From Sphingobacteriia bacterium 28-36-52 (lineage in GTDB: Bacteria > Bacteroidota > Bacteroidia > Chitinophagales > Chitinophagaceae): 64,000 nucleotides of DNA. Shown here piece after piece: positions 1 through 8,483 of this stretch (positions within the stretch are counted from its first letter, which is position 1; every line of letters begins with the position of its first letter). Made by a program: the position numbers and the translations under genes. A model generated the notes under the pieces. The model saw only the letters and a program-made list of their open reading frames with translations, had not been told where the DNA came from and did no database searches. The DNA lies in NCBI GenBank assembly GCA_002281575.1, contig NCGN01000004.1, positions 114,639 to 178,638 of the forward strand. The letters run 5' to 3'.

Positions 1-2
1 TG

Positions 3-1112
3 ATTAAGGAAAATAGAACATACGATCAAGTATTGGGTGATATGAAAGAAGGCAATGGTGATCCTCGTCTTACTTTATTTGGTGAAAACATTACACCCAA
101 TCAACATGCTTTGGCTAGAAACTTTGTTTTATTAGATAATTTTTATGTTGATGGAGAAGTAAGTATGGATGGGCACAACTGGACCATGGGGGCATATGCT
201 ACTGATTTTTTAGAAAAGAGCTGGGTAAGTAGTTATGGTGGAAGAGGGGGAAGTTATGATGGAGAAGGCAATAGAAAAGTAGCCAATAATAAAGGAGGAT
301 TTTTTTGGGATCATGCAAAAAAAGCAGGTGTAAGTTTTAGAAGTTATGGCGAATTCGTAGACAACTATAAAGCCAATATTCCTGTATTAGAAGGTAATTT
401 CTGTAAATATTTTACTGGGTATAATAATTCAGTAATGGATACTACACGCTTTTATCAATGGAAAAGAGATTTTGACTCTTTACTTGCAATCAATAAAGTG
501 CCTCAGTTTAATTCTGTTCGTTTTTCAAATGACCATACAGAGGGTTTGAAATTAGGCAGACCAACTCCATACGCACATGTTGCCGACAATGATTACGCTG
601 TTGGTATGTTTGTTGAGTACTTAAGCAAAAGCCCTATATGGAAAGAGACTGCCATATTTATTGTAGAAGATGATGCGCAAAATGGAGCAGACCATGTTGA
701 TGCACATAGAAGTATTGCATTTGTTGCTGGTGGATTTGTAAAAAGAGGTTATGTAGATCATACCATGTATTCAACTTCTTCTGCACTAAGAACCATGGAA
801 TTGATTCTTGGAATTCCACCAATGAGTCAATACGATGCTGCTGCAACACCTATGTGGCGTTGCTTTACCTCAACACCTAATACAAGTCCATTTACGGCAT
901 TGATGCCTAATATGAACTTAAAAGATAAGAATACTGCTAAAAACGAATGGCAGCGTAGATCTGAATTATTTAATTTAGCCAAAGAAGATGCAGTACCAGA
1001 TTTGGAGTTTAATAAAGTTTTATGGCATGGTTTAAAAGGTGACCATATTCCTTTCCCTGGTCCTAAAAGAGCTGCTTTTTATAAGCCAATTGAAAAAGCA
1101 GATAAAGACTAG
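3..1112 (+). CDS. Phosphoesterase-family protein (alkaline phosphatase-like), 5' end outside window
   Basis: The frame is open to the left edge of the window, and the visible part starts inside the family motif KENRTYDQVLGD, so the true start lies upstream. About 369 residues are seen. They carry blocks typical of the bacterial phosphoesterase family (PF04185, related to acid phosphatases and phospholipase C): SNDHTEG, then a stretch with the metal-site-like residues IVEDDAQNGADHVDAHRS. In Bacteroidota this domain often follows a YncE-like beta-propeller in one long exported protein; whether that holds here cannot be seen. It probably hydrolyses phosphate esters in the periplasm, substrate unknown. 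An apparent TTG start at 33 is only an internal codon. The flavin reductase gene follows after 33 bases on the same strand. Confidence 0.85.
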   Translation: MKENRTYDQVLGDMKEGNGDPRLTLFGENITPNQHALARNFVLLDNFYVDGEVSMDGHNWTMGAYATDFLEKSWVSSYGGRGGSYDGEGNRKVANNKGGFFWDHAKKAGVSFRSYGEFVDNYKANIPVLEGNFCKYFTGYNNSVMDTTRFYQWKRDFDSLLAINKVPQFNSVRFSNDHTEGLKLGRPTPYAHVADNDYAVGMFVEYLSKSPIWKETAIFIVEDDAQNGADHVDAHRSIAFVAGGFVKRGYVDHTMYSTSSALRTMELILGIPPMSQYDAAATPMWRCFTSTPNTSPFTALMPNMNLKDKNTAKNEWQRRSELFNLAKEDAVPDLEFNKVLWHGLKGDHIPFPGPKRAAFYKPIEKADKD

Positions 1113-1145
1113 TCAACAATTTAGGCTTTTAGTCCTTATATATTT

Positions 1146-1757
1146 ATGCGTCAGTTTTTAATTGAAGAAATAAAAACCTGGGAAAGGTTTTATAGAGCCA
1201 ATTTTATTAATTGTTTAACCGGATTTAAACCAGTTAGTTTAGTTGGTTCTATTAGTAGTTCAGGTGTTCCCAATTTATCTATAATAAGTAGTATTGTTCA
1301 TTTAGGAGCAGACCCTGCTTTAATAGGTTATATTAATAGACCTGTTGCGGCAGCTCCGGATACCATTACTAATATTGAGCATACAAAATGTTTTACCATT
1401 AACCATATTAATGAATCATTTTTGCATCAAGCCCATCAGTGTAGTGCCAAATATTCGCCTGAAGTGAATGAGTTTGAAGCAATTGGGTTAACAGAAAGGT
1501 ATGAAGAGGGTATTATTGCGCCTTTTGTTAAAGAAGCATTGGTAAGTTATGAAATGGAATTAGTAGAGATTTCTCCAATTCATTACAACAAAACTTTTTT
1601 TGTAATAGGTCAATTGAAATCTGTTTTTTTGGAAGAGTCTATTATTGATGCTGATGGATTTTTAAACCTTTCTAAGTCAGGATCCATTGTTTCAATTGGA
1701 TTAGACGGGTATGCAAAAACAGAAATGATTACAAGGCTTCCTTATGCAAAGCCATAG
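1146..1757 (+). CDS. Flavin reductase family protein (FMN-binding split barrel)
   Basis: This 203-residue cytosolic protein looks like a flavin reductase-like FMN-binding split barrel over most of its length. The N-terminal half has the usual pattern for the family: a strand with KPVSLVGSISSSG, then NLSIISSIVHLGADPALIGY and a later block with TNIEHTKCFTINHI. Proteins of this type bind FMN and reduce flavins or act as flavoprotein oxidoreductases; the partner is unknown. It sits 33 bases after the phosphoesterase gene and may be co-transcribed with it. Its 3' end overlaps the 3' end of the convergent acetyltransferase gene by 29 bases, an unusually long tail-to-tail overlap. The ATG start leaves a complete domain. 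Confidence 0.8.
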   Translation: MRQFLIEEIKTWERFYRANFINCLTGFKPVSLVGSISSSGVPNLSIISSIVHLGADPALIGYINRPVAAAPDTITNIEHTKCFTINHINESFLHQAHQCSAKYSPEVNEFEAIGLTERYEEGIIAPFVKEALVSYEMELVEISPIHYNKTFFVIGQLKSVFLEESIIDADGFLNLSKSGSIVSIGLDGYAKTEMITRLPYAKP

Positions 1758-2256
1758 CATATAACGAAAACAAATTGGGATCTTTTGGTAGCTGAATCAT
1801 TTCTTTAAATTCCATGCCTACTTTTTCTAACACACGAATGGAGGCAACATTTTCTGGTTTAGTAATACCTGCCAATGCAGATAGTTGAAGTGATTCTTTT
1901 GCATATTTTACTACGGCTTTACTTGCCTCGGTAGCAATGCCTTTGCCCTCATAATTTGGCATTAAGGCAAATCCTAAATCTGGGGTAGCCAACCCTTCTC
2001 GTTTTACTATACCACATATTCCTGTGGATTGATTGTCTTTTTTTAGGATCACTAAGAAGAGGCCAAATCCATTAATATTATAACTGTTAATGATATTGTT
2101 AGCAATATAATTACTTGCAGTTGTTTTATCGTTTACATTTCTATTGCCAATATTTTTTATCCAAGTTGGGGTATTCATTAATTGCATCATGAACCCTGCG
2201 TCTATAACGGTTAATGCCCTAATTCGTAATCTTTCCGTTTCTATATTTAGTTGCAT
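1729..2256 (-). CDS. GNAT family N-acetyltransferase (RimJ/RimL type)
   Basis: A 175-residue protein with the layout of the RimJ/RimL-like GNAT acetyltransferases. It opens with ETERLRIRALTVIDAGFM, and the acetyl-CoA-binding loop is visible near residues 100-115 as YEGKGIATEA, followed by the common C-terminal block GITKPENVASIRVLEKVG. It would transfer an acetyl group from acetyl-CoA to an amine, the substrate being unknown. It is the last gene of the minus-strand group headed by the two-component system: its start at 2256 touches the stop of the PorZ-like gene. Its own 3' end overlaps the flavin reductase gene on the other strand. Confidence 0.85.
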   Translation of the reverse strand: MQLNIETERLRIRALTVIDAGFMMQLMNTPTWIKNIGNRNVNDKTTASNYIANNIINSYNINGFGLFLVILKKDNQSTGICGIVKREGLATPDLGFALMPNYEGKGIATEASKAVVKYAKESLQLSALAGITKPENVASIRVLEKVGMEFKEMIQLPKDPNLFSLYAMALHKEAL

Positions 2257-4550
2257 TATCTACTGCTGGTAATTACAATTTTAGTAACAATATTTTCATT
2301 TCCTTTCCCATCTTTGGCTAGTATTAAATATACTCCTGATGCAACTTTAGTACCTAAATAATTTCTTCCATTCCAAACAGCTTGGCCACCTAAACTTCTA
2401 GTTTGGTAAACCAATCTACCATTTAATTCAGTAATTTTTATAAGGGTATTTTCTGCTAATCCTGTTATAGCTATTTGACCATTATACTGAGGGGGAACAG
2501 GATTAGGAAAAACAAGTACGTTGCTTTTTTCTTCTGTTGATTCTGTTGCAGTTCCTCTATAACTGCAAAGCCCATTAAAAGTTGCAAAATATACTTCGCC
2601 TGTAGTTGGATCTACCGCAATCTTTTTAATATCATTACTTAATAGGGGGCTATTATTAACTGTAAAATGGTGAATGATTTTTTTTGCATCTGCACTAATT
2701 AACCAAACGCCATTTTGAGTGCCAATCCATTTTTGATTGGCTCCATCAAGCGCCATGCTTTGTACTTGTTCTCCTTTAAAAAGAAACCCCGCAAATTGAT
2801 CTTGTTGTATAATAGGAAGGGTGGCTTCACAGCTACCCAATACATTATCGCTACAATATATGATTCCAATTCCATCATCTGTACCAACCCAAATGCTATT
2901 GTCTTTGTCTTTTAAAATACTTAATACATTATTAGAAGGTAGGTTGCCGTTTCCTACACCTTGTTGAAAAAGCTTCCATTGATCGTCTCCAGCTGCTTCA
3001 ATATTATTACCATACTTATAGTAAATTAGTCCATTCCCTTTTGGGCTTTGAATCCAAAGTTGATCAAAATCGTCTGCAATTATTTGTGCAACTGCATTTT
3101 CTGTTAAACTAAACGGGATGGTAAATCCAAACCATTTATCTTCAAAGGTTTTAAGCTTTAGTGCTTGTGGGGCTCCATAATTGCTGATCCATAAATTATT
3201 TTTATTGTCTAAAGCTAATCCGCTCACTCTGTAACTTCCTAAATCTCCAATTGCAGCTTGTAATAAACTATTTTGTTGTTTAAAAATTTGCAACTGCCCG
3301 TTGTTTTGTTTTAATAGTCCGCCTCCATAACTACCTGCCCATATAGTGCCATTTGATGGATCAACAGTTAATGTTATGATGTCGAGCACTGAGTCTAATA
3401 AAGGGGTATTAAATGCGCCTCTATTGCTCCAACTACCTTCTTTAAATTCAAGGATGCCATCTCTATTAAATTGGTAATTCCAGGCTGCATTTACGGATCC
3501 TGCTGCCTGGAAAAGGGTTTGATTATAAAATGCAAATTCACCATTCGAAATACCCAATGGTCCATTTGGTATATATCTCTCGGTATTATTTCCGAAAGAA
3601 GACAATCCCCCAAACTGATCTGCAACCCAAACAGTTGAGTTATTTGTAATAGCAGAAGAAGGAAAAGATATTATGCCAGGCGCTGAAATACTTCGTACTA
3701 AATTCCCATTTGGATTTAGTACAATGACTTTTGAATTACCTGATGTTGTTCTAAGGCAAACGGTAATATTGTTCTCGCTTATGCCCGTATTAACAATCTT
3801 CCAATTTAGTTCTTGAAAGAGTAGTTTCCATTGATTATTTTCTTGTGTGAAAACACTATCATTTTTAGTGATAATTAACTGGTTATTGATGAATCCGATA
3901 AAAGAAACAGCTCCATTAGATGGCCCTAAAATATTTTCCCAGTTTTGATAATTTGCAGGATCTAGACCTGTTTTTGCAATTCTTTTTATTCCTTCATCAG
4001 AAGCAGCAAAGTAATACTGATTGTTTTCGGTAAATGAATTTATGCTTATTTGTGTTCCAGCATTTCCAATAATCCAAGTGTCTTTAATTTCATATTTGTT
4101 CAAGTTTACCAATACAATACCCAATCCTGTAGATAAGTAAGCAGTTCCCATTGACGCATAAATACTATTGATTGTTTTATTACCACTAATACTGCTTCTT
4201 TGTATATCACTCAGATTTTTTGTAATGCTTCCTTTCAAAAAATCAATATTGCTGTTTTTATATGCAATAATTAACTGGCTATTTTGTGCATCCCAACCAA
4301 TTTGTTGAATGCCTATATCGCTAAGTCCATTTACTTTATGGTACCTATTTATTTCTTGATTGGCATCAATTGAAAATATGGCATCATTGGTAGCAGCATA
4401 AATTAGGTCTCCTTTTATTACTTGAATGGCTTTTTGATAATTGAGGTGCTCTCTCCATTGTCCTATTGGAACGGGTTGTTTTTGCCCGCGCAGGATACCT
4501 GCACTAGATAAGCAAAATAATAGAAATGCTATTTGCAAATGCTTACTCAT
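2256..4550 (-). CDS. porZ: PorZ-like type IX secretion system protein with sorting domain
   Basis: A 764-residue exported protein. After a hydrophobic signal peptide (about residues 1-22) comes the start typical of PorZ, with IGQWREHLNYQKAI and KVNGLSDIGIQQIGW, and then two-component-regulator-like propeller repeats (SIWVGTDDGIGIIYC near residue 560, KWIGTQNGVWLIS near 610). The last 85 residues form a type A T9SS sorting domain (VFPNPVPPQYNG to ASGVYLILAKDGKG). In Porphyromonas gingivalis PorZ is a surface component of the T9SS that brings anionic LPS to the sortase; the same role is inferred here. The gene overlaps the upstream response regulator by 8 bases, so the two are probably translated from one mRNA. 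A generic propeller sorting-domain protein is the alternative. Confidence 0.8.
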   Translation of the reverse strand: MSKHLQIAFLLFCLSSAGILRGQKQPVPIGQWREHLNYQKAIQVIKGDLIYAATNDAIFSIDANQEINRYHKVNGLSDIGIQQIGWDAQNSQLIIAYKNSNIDFLKGSITKNLSDIQRSSISGNKTINSIYASMGTAYLSTGLGIVLVNLNKYEIKDTWIIGNAGTQISINSFTENNQYYFAASDEGIKRIAKTGLDPANYQNWENILGPSNGAVSFIGFINNQLIITKNDSVFTQENNQWKLLFQELNWKIVNTGISENNITVCLRTTSGNSKVIVLNPNGNLVRSISAPGIISFPSSAITNNSTVWVADQFGGLSSFGNNTERYIPNGPLGISNGEFAFYNQTLFQAAGSVNAAWNYQFNRDGILEFKEGSWSNRGAFNTPLLDSVLDIITLTVDPSNGTIWAGSYGGGLLKQNNGQLQIFKQQNSLLQAAIGDLGSYRVSGLALDNKNNLWISNYGAPQALKLKTFEDKWFGFTIPFSLTENAVAQIIADDFDQLWIQSPKGNGLIYYKYGNNIEAAGDDQWKLFQQGVGNGNLPSNNVLSILKDKDNSIWVGTDDGIGIIYCSDNVLGSCEATLPIIQQDQFAGFLFKGEQVQSMALDGANQKWIGTQNGVWLISADAKKIIHHFTVNNSPLLSNDIKKIAVDPTTGEVYFATFNGLCSYRGTATESTEEKSNVLVFPNPVPPQYNGQIAITGLAENTLIKITELNGRLVYQTRSLGGQAVWNGRNYLGTKVASGVYLILAKDGKGNENIVTKIVITSSR

Positions 4551-5202
4551 AAATATTCACGATGCCTTGTTTTATGGCAAAAAGAACCAGGCCAACCCTT
4601 GTTTTAATATCAAGTTTCTTAAATAAATTATCACGATAATTATCAATTGTTCTTACACTAACACACATTTCTTCTCCAATTTCTTTATAAGACTTGTCTG
4701 CACATAGTAGTTGCAAAAAATGCGCTTCTTGTTCAGATATATTTAATAGCAATGCTGTTTGTTTCCCCTCATCTTCTTCATTAGAAACATAGTTGATGAG
4801 TTTGTCTCTAACTAATTCATTCACATAAAACTCATTTCGTTGAATGGATTCCATTGCTTCCTTAAATACATGCGGTTTACTGTCTTTGATGATATAACCT
4901 TTCACTCCATTCCTAAGCATTCTTATAATGGCCATATCGTTCGATAACATACTTAAAACCAGTACTTTAACTGTTGGCAAATGTTTTCTAATCCAAGCCG
5001 CTGTTTCATACCCATCCATTTCAGGCATGGTAATATCTAATAGTACAATATCTGGTGGTGTAATTGATTTTACTTTTTTGATAAATTCAAGTCCATTTCC
5101 TGCCTCTAACACCACTTCAAATTCTCCTAATGAGTTTATTATCGCAGCCAATCCAGATCTCAGTAATTCATGGTCATCAACTAATGCTACGGTGGTTTTC
5201 AT
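4543..5202 (-). CDS. NarL/FixJ-type DNA-binding response regulator
   Basis: A 219-residue two-component regulator. The receiver domain (about residues 1-120) has the acidic pocket at D9-D10, the phosphoacceptor D56 in VLLDITMP, and a conserved Lys in the block IIKDSKP. The C-terminal 65 residues form a LuxR-type helix-turn-helix, seen as KSYKEIGEEMCVSVRTIDNYR. The histidine kinase gene lies 2 bases upstream, so they make a cognate pair. The gene overlaps the PorZ-like gene by 8 bases, suggesting that the system is encoded in an operon with a secretion component. Target genes cannot be read from the sequence. Confidence 0.93.
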   Translation of the reverse strand: MKTTVALVDDHELLRSGLAAIINSLGEFEVVLEAGNGLEFIKKVKSITPPDIVLLDITMPEMDGYETAAWIRKHLPTVKVLVLSMLSNDMAIIRMLRNGVKGYIIKDSKPHVFKEAMESIQRNEFYVNELVRDKLINYVSNEEDEGKQTALLLNISEQEAHFLQLLCADKSYKEIGEEMCVSVRTIDNYRDNLFKKLDIKTRVGLVLFAIKQGIVNIYE

Positions 5203-5204
5203 TG

Positions 5205-5990
5205 TTATTTTGAATTTAATAATATGGTAAAAGTAGTTCCTTGGTTAATGATACTATCAATATGAACAGTTGCATTGATTAGTTTAGCTCTAGAGAAGAT
5301 ATTATTTAATCCAACTCCTGGGCTATCTTGTTTAATATCTGCGGTATTAAATCCTATTCCGTTGTCTTTAATTTCAACTTTTAGTTGTTGGTTTAATTTA
5401 CAAATATGAATATTAATTGTATCGCAGGATGCATGTTTTAAAGTGTTATTAATTACTTCCTGAATCATTCTATATAAAATGATGTCTACGCTTTTATCTA
5501 ATAAATCTAAGTTTACCTCTTCGTCTATGGTTAAAAAACTTTGGTATTTACCTGTTTTATTGATATTGTGTAAAAGCTGTTCCAATGACTCTACAAACCC
5601 AATTTGATGAAAATTATTGTTGATTAAGCTATGACTTATATTTCTTAAATCATTCCAAACTTTCTTTAAAAAATTGTAAATTTCTTCTTTTTCTTTTTCG
5701 TCTACCTGTTCTTTTAAATTAGCAATTCTTAGCATTGATAAATACACTACTTGAGCAGTATCGTCATGTATTTCATATCCTATATAATTTAAAGTTTGAT
5801 TTTGTATTTCTAACTGAGATTTTATAATGGTTTGTTCAAACCTATTTTTCATCTCTTCTTTTTCCTTTTGATTTTGACGCTGTTTCCGCAAGAATAGGTA
5901 GAGCATAACCAATAGGAATACCGCTAGTAATACAAAGAATACAGAGGAAATAATTATTGTGACGAGTATGTCTTCTTGTTTTTCCGGCAT
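5205..5990 (-). CDS. Membrane-anchored sensor histidine kinase (HisKA_3-like)
   Basis: A 261-residue kinase with one N-terminal membrane helix (about residues 9-34), a charged coiled linker, a phosphoacceptor helix with H75 in YEIHDDTAQ, and a C-terminal ATPase domain with N-box VINNTLKHAS, DNGIGF and GVGLNNI motifs. It has almost no extracytoplasmic part, so it may sense within the membrane or through another protein. The start codon lies 37 bases inside the preceding membrane-protein gene, which makes that protein the obvious candidate partner. It should phosphorylate the regulator encoded directly downstream. Confidence 0.93.
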   Translation of the reverse strand: MPEKQEDILVTIIISSVFFVLLAVFLLVMLYLFLRKQRQNQKEKEEMKNRFEQTIIKSQLEIQNQTLNYIGYEIHDDTAQVVYLSMLRIANLKEQVDEKEKEEIYNFLKKVWNDLRNISHSLINNNFHQIGFVESLEQLLHNINKTGKYQSFLTIDEEVNLDLLDKSVDIILYRMIQEVINNTLKHASCDTINIHICKLNQQLKVEIKDNGIGFNTADIKQDSPGVGLNNIFSRAKLINATVHIDSIINQGTTFTILLNSK

Positions 5991-6616
5991 AATATGAACG
6001 CGTATATAAATGCTGAATATAAAACCACATTTAAACTCTGATTAATAATGCCATATATTTTTTTGCCTTCTTGTTGTAAATCATAACTTCTTAAATACTC
6101 AAATAAGGCATTAATAATGACCGATCCCATGTAAAATAGTAATAAGCCCGTGCATACCCAAAAGAAGGGTTGCTTTGCCAATGGGTGGTCTAAATGTTCT
6201 GGTAAAACCGATTCGTAAAAAAAGAGGCAACAAAAGAGGACCACAAAGAAAGACCCCAATAAGAATGTGTAGGTATGAAAATTATTGTATCCCTGAACAA
6301 ATTGTAGGTTTAAAAAGACCATGAATGCATAAAAAGGGATGAAACCAATGGTGAGCTTTTTAAACAAAGTGGTTTTCAGGTGTTTAGAGAACAAAAAGGA
6401 ATAGAAAATGAATTCTACAGTGGTAAAAACATTAAAAAGGGTATAATTTCTAATGCCCTTTGTAATTAGGTAATAGCCAATCAATTCCACCGTAAGTGTA
6501 ATAAAAAGAAAGGGTAAAAAGTATTTAAAAGGGGTGTTTTTTAGTGATCTATATAATAGTATACAAACTAAAAAACTGCTGGCTTGCACCAGCAGGTAGA
6601 TATTGTATAATAACAT
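5954..6616 (-). CDS. Polytopic membrane protein, unknown function, linked to a histidine kinase
   Basis: A 220-residue, very hydrophobic protein in which about six or seven membrane helices can be counted, with short loops and a basic C-terminal tail (CRKNKKTYSS). I recognise no catalytic motif. The gene overlaps the histidine kinase gene by 37 bases in another frame, a tight arrangement that suggests translational coupling. Since the kinase has hardly any sensory domain of its own, this protein could be its membrane sensor partner; that is inference from gene order only. Similar small membrane proteins next to kinases appear to be common in Chitinophagaceae. Confidence 0.7.
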   Translation of the reverse strand: MLLYNIYLLVQASSFLVCILLYRSLKNTPFKYFLPFLFITLTVELIGYYLITKGIRNYTLFNVFTTVEFIFYSFLFSKHLKTTLFKKLTIGFIPFYAFMVFLNLQFVQGYNNFHTYTFLLGSFFVVLFCCLFFYESVLPEHLDHPLAKQPFFWVCTGLLLFYMGSVIINALFEYLRSYDLQQEGKKIYGIINQSLNVVLYSAFIYAFILCRKNKKTYSSQ

Positions 6617-6662
6617 TCAAACGATTTTCTATGAAACTACTAAATAATAGCCGAACTGAAAA

Positions 6663-7169
6663 TTAAGGCCAAATAGAACCGTGGTTCAAATAATTGGAAC
6701 CATCACCTGGGGTACTACCATCACCAATATCCTGGCTTCTGAAATTGCCGCTATTGCTTCTTTTATTGTTGCCTAAGAAGAATACCGATACTCTGCCTTT
6801 GTAAGAAGGACTAGGGGCAGTAACTTCATCGTATTGGCCAAAATACACATATACCTTGTCTGAGTTATATGTTTTTTTCAATTGCTCGAGGTATTTCTGC
6901 AAATCTTCAATATTGAACACAACATGTTCGGTATAATTCTTACCAACGTAATTTTTCTTATATGTTGCCTGCATTCTAGCTGCAGCACTTTCAGAAATTA
7001 AGCCATTGATGGCAGTTGCATTAGCAGCTGACCCAACAACATTCATTTCTGTATCTTTCTTATTTGATTGCAGTGTATTGGCTTCTGTTTCTGCTTTCTG
7101 ACATGCAGTAAAGCTTAGAGAAGCAATTACTCCCAGGGCTAAAAAGCGTTTCGAGAATAGGTTTTTCAT
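6663..7169 (-). CDS. Small exported lipoprotein, unknown function
   Basis: A 168-residue protein with a lipoprotein signal peptide: basic start MKNLFSKR, a hydrophobic stretch, and the lipobox-like LSFTAC with Cys at residue 23. The mature part has a short polar linker, then a segment around VFNIEDLQKYLEQLKKTY and YVYFGQYDEV, and a glycine/asparagine-rich tail ending in NHGSIWP. No known catalytic motif is visible. It lies 46 bases upstream of the membrane protein and histidine kinase genes on the same strand and may be the first gene of that operon, possibly as a cell-envelope input to the system. Function unknown. Confidence 0.65.
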   Translation of the reverse strand: MKNLFSKRFLALGVIASLSFTACQKAETEANTLQSNKKDTEMNVVGSAANATAINGLISESAAARMQATYKKNYVGKNYTEHVVFNIEDLQKYLEQLKKTYNSDKVYVYFGQYDEVTAPSPSYKGRVSVFFLGNNKRSNSGNFRSQDIGDGSTPGDGSNYLNHGSIWP

Positions 7170-7394
7170 AACTAGCGATTTTATTGTTTGCGAGGATTGT
7201 GAATGTAAATTAATTCAAGTTTGAATGCAAAGTATCATGTTTTTATCAATTAATTTAATTTATAATGTATAAATAATTGGTAATCAAATATTTAATTTTA
7301 CCACTACAAAAAATAGGGTGAAATCACGCTGACTATATATATAAGTACCACAGCATTTTGTCTTTTTGAATCCCATCTTTACAGCATAAAAGGG
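7170..7394. other. Intergenic region between divergent genes
   Basis: A 225-base AT-rich spacer between the divergently oriented lipoprotein gene and the PAS/receiver gene. It must hold promoters for both. On the minus strand a sequence ATACTTTG (about 7229-7236) resembles the Bacteroidota -7 box, but it fits the TAnnTTTG consensus imperfectly. No RNA gene or repeat is apparent. Confidence 0.35.
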
Positions 7395-8483
7395 GTGAAT
7401 TGTAGCAAAACCCTGCATTTAAATCTTAATAGTTGGAATATGTTTACTGAAAACCGGTTGTTTTTGAATGAAAAGCAGGCTTTTTCCGCATTGAAGCGTT
7501 TTTTTGCGCTTTCTCAGAATGCATTGTTTTTAGCCAATCAAGCCAATCAGTCTTTCACTTTTTTCAACGATCATTTCGCAAATTTTTTTTCAGAAAATAA
7601 TACACTGGAAGAATCAATTGCTTTCGAAAAATTATACGCTATAGCACATGAAGACGATCGTCATTTATTAAAGAAATTATTGGCTTCTACTATAGATCAG
7701 CATTCTGTAAATGAGGATGGAGAGAATATTCGTTTTTTTTGTAAAAAAGGTGTTTGTAGAGTATTCAATTTGCGATGTACAAAGCTTGCAAATGTGGAAG
7801 ATGACTACAGCATAACAGGTATTTTAACTGATGTTACAGATATACTTTGGTTTGAGCAACAGCAAAAGAAAAGCGATAAAACATTTAGAGAACTGTCGTT
7901 CATTACATCTCATGAATTGCGGCATGAATATGCTAAAATTCAATCCATTATTCAAATGCTCGATAATATTCAAATTAGTGAAAAGGAACGAAATGAAATG
8001 ATTGCTGCATCAAGACATTCTATCCAAGTAATCAACAGTACTATTTTTAAAATAAACCATAAACTTTCTTTTAATCAAACAGATGGTTATTTTGATTTTT
8101 ACAAAAAGAATCACCAGTATAAAAAAATAATTTTAATTGACGATGATGGCCTTACTAATATCATTAATAAGCGGATTATTCAAATGGTAAATAGTACAAT
8201 TGAAGTGGTTGTTTTTACTGATATAGAAGCGGCAGAAATATTTCTTAAAACCGCAGACCAATCTGGTGAATATTTAATTTTACTAGACGTAAATTTTCCT
8301 TTTAGTAGCGGTTGGGAATTCTTGGAAAATTACCAGCAATTTCATATTCAGTCAAAGGTAATTGTGCTATCCTCCTCTATTGATACTTATGATAGAGATA
8401 AAGCCAGAAAATACCCAATGGTAGTTGATTATATAACCAAACCTCTTTCTTCTGAAATGGTTAAAGAAATGCTTTATGTTTAA
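7395..8483 (+). CDS. PAS-HisKA-receiver signalling protein lacking an ATPase domain
   Basis: A 362-residue cytosolic signalling protein. Residues of about 35-155 look like a PAS domain with a PAC-like end (SITGILTDVTDI). Next is a histidine-kinase-like phosphoacceptor helix with H173 in SHELRHEYAKI. Instead of the expected HATPase domain, the chain runs at residue 243 straight into a receiver domain: acidic cluster D249-D251 in ILIDDDG, phosphoacceptor D298 in LLDVNFP, the block VIVLSSS, and Lys in YITKPLS. It therefore cannot phosphorylate itself as a normal kinase does. The start is uncertain: GTG at 7395 or, more likely, ATG at 7440. A hairpin lies at the end of the gene, shared with the convergent permease gene. 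Confidence 0.8.
   Translation: MNCSKTLHLNLNSWNMFTENRLFLNEKQAFSALKRFFALSQNALFLANQANQSFTFFNDHFANFFSENNTLEESIAFEKLYAIAHEDDRHLLKKLLASTIDQHSVNEDGENIRFFCKKGVCRVFNLRCTKLANVEDDYSITGILTDVTDILWFEQQQKKSDKTFRELSFITSHELRHEYAKIQSIIQMLDNIQISEKERNEMIAASRHSIQVINSTIFKINHKLSFNQTDGYFDFYKKNHQYKKIILIDDDGLTNIINKRIIQMVNSTIEVVVFTDIEAAEIFLKTADQSGEYLILLDVNFPFSSGWEFLENYQQFHIQSKVIVLSSSIDTYDRDKARKYPMVVDYITKPLSSEMVKEMLYV

Noticed and set aside
33..40. TTG at 33 as start of the first gene
   Set aside because: The frame is open to the window edge and the preceding codons match the conserved phosphoesterase motif, so the protein starts outside the window.
4928..5230. Plus-strand ORF across the response regulator
   Set aside because: Shadow of the response regulator gene; no family resemblance and no sign of independent expression.
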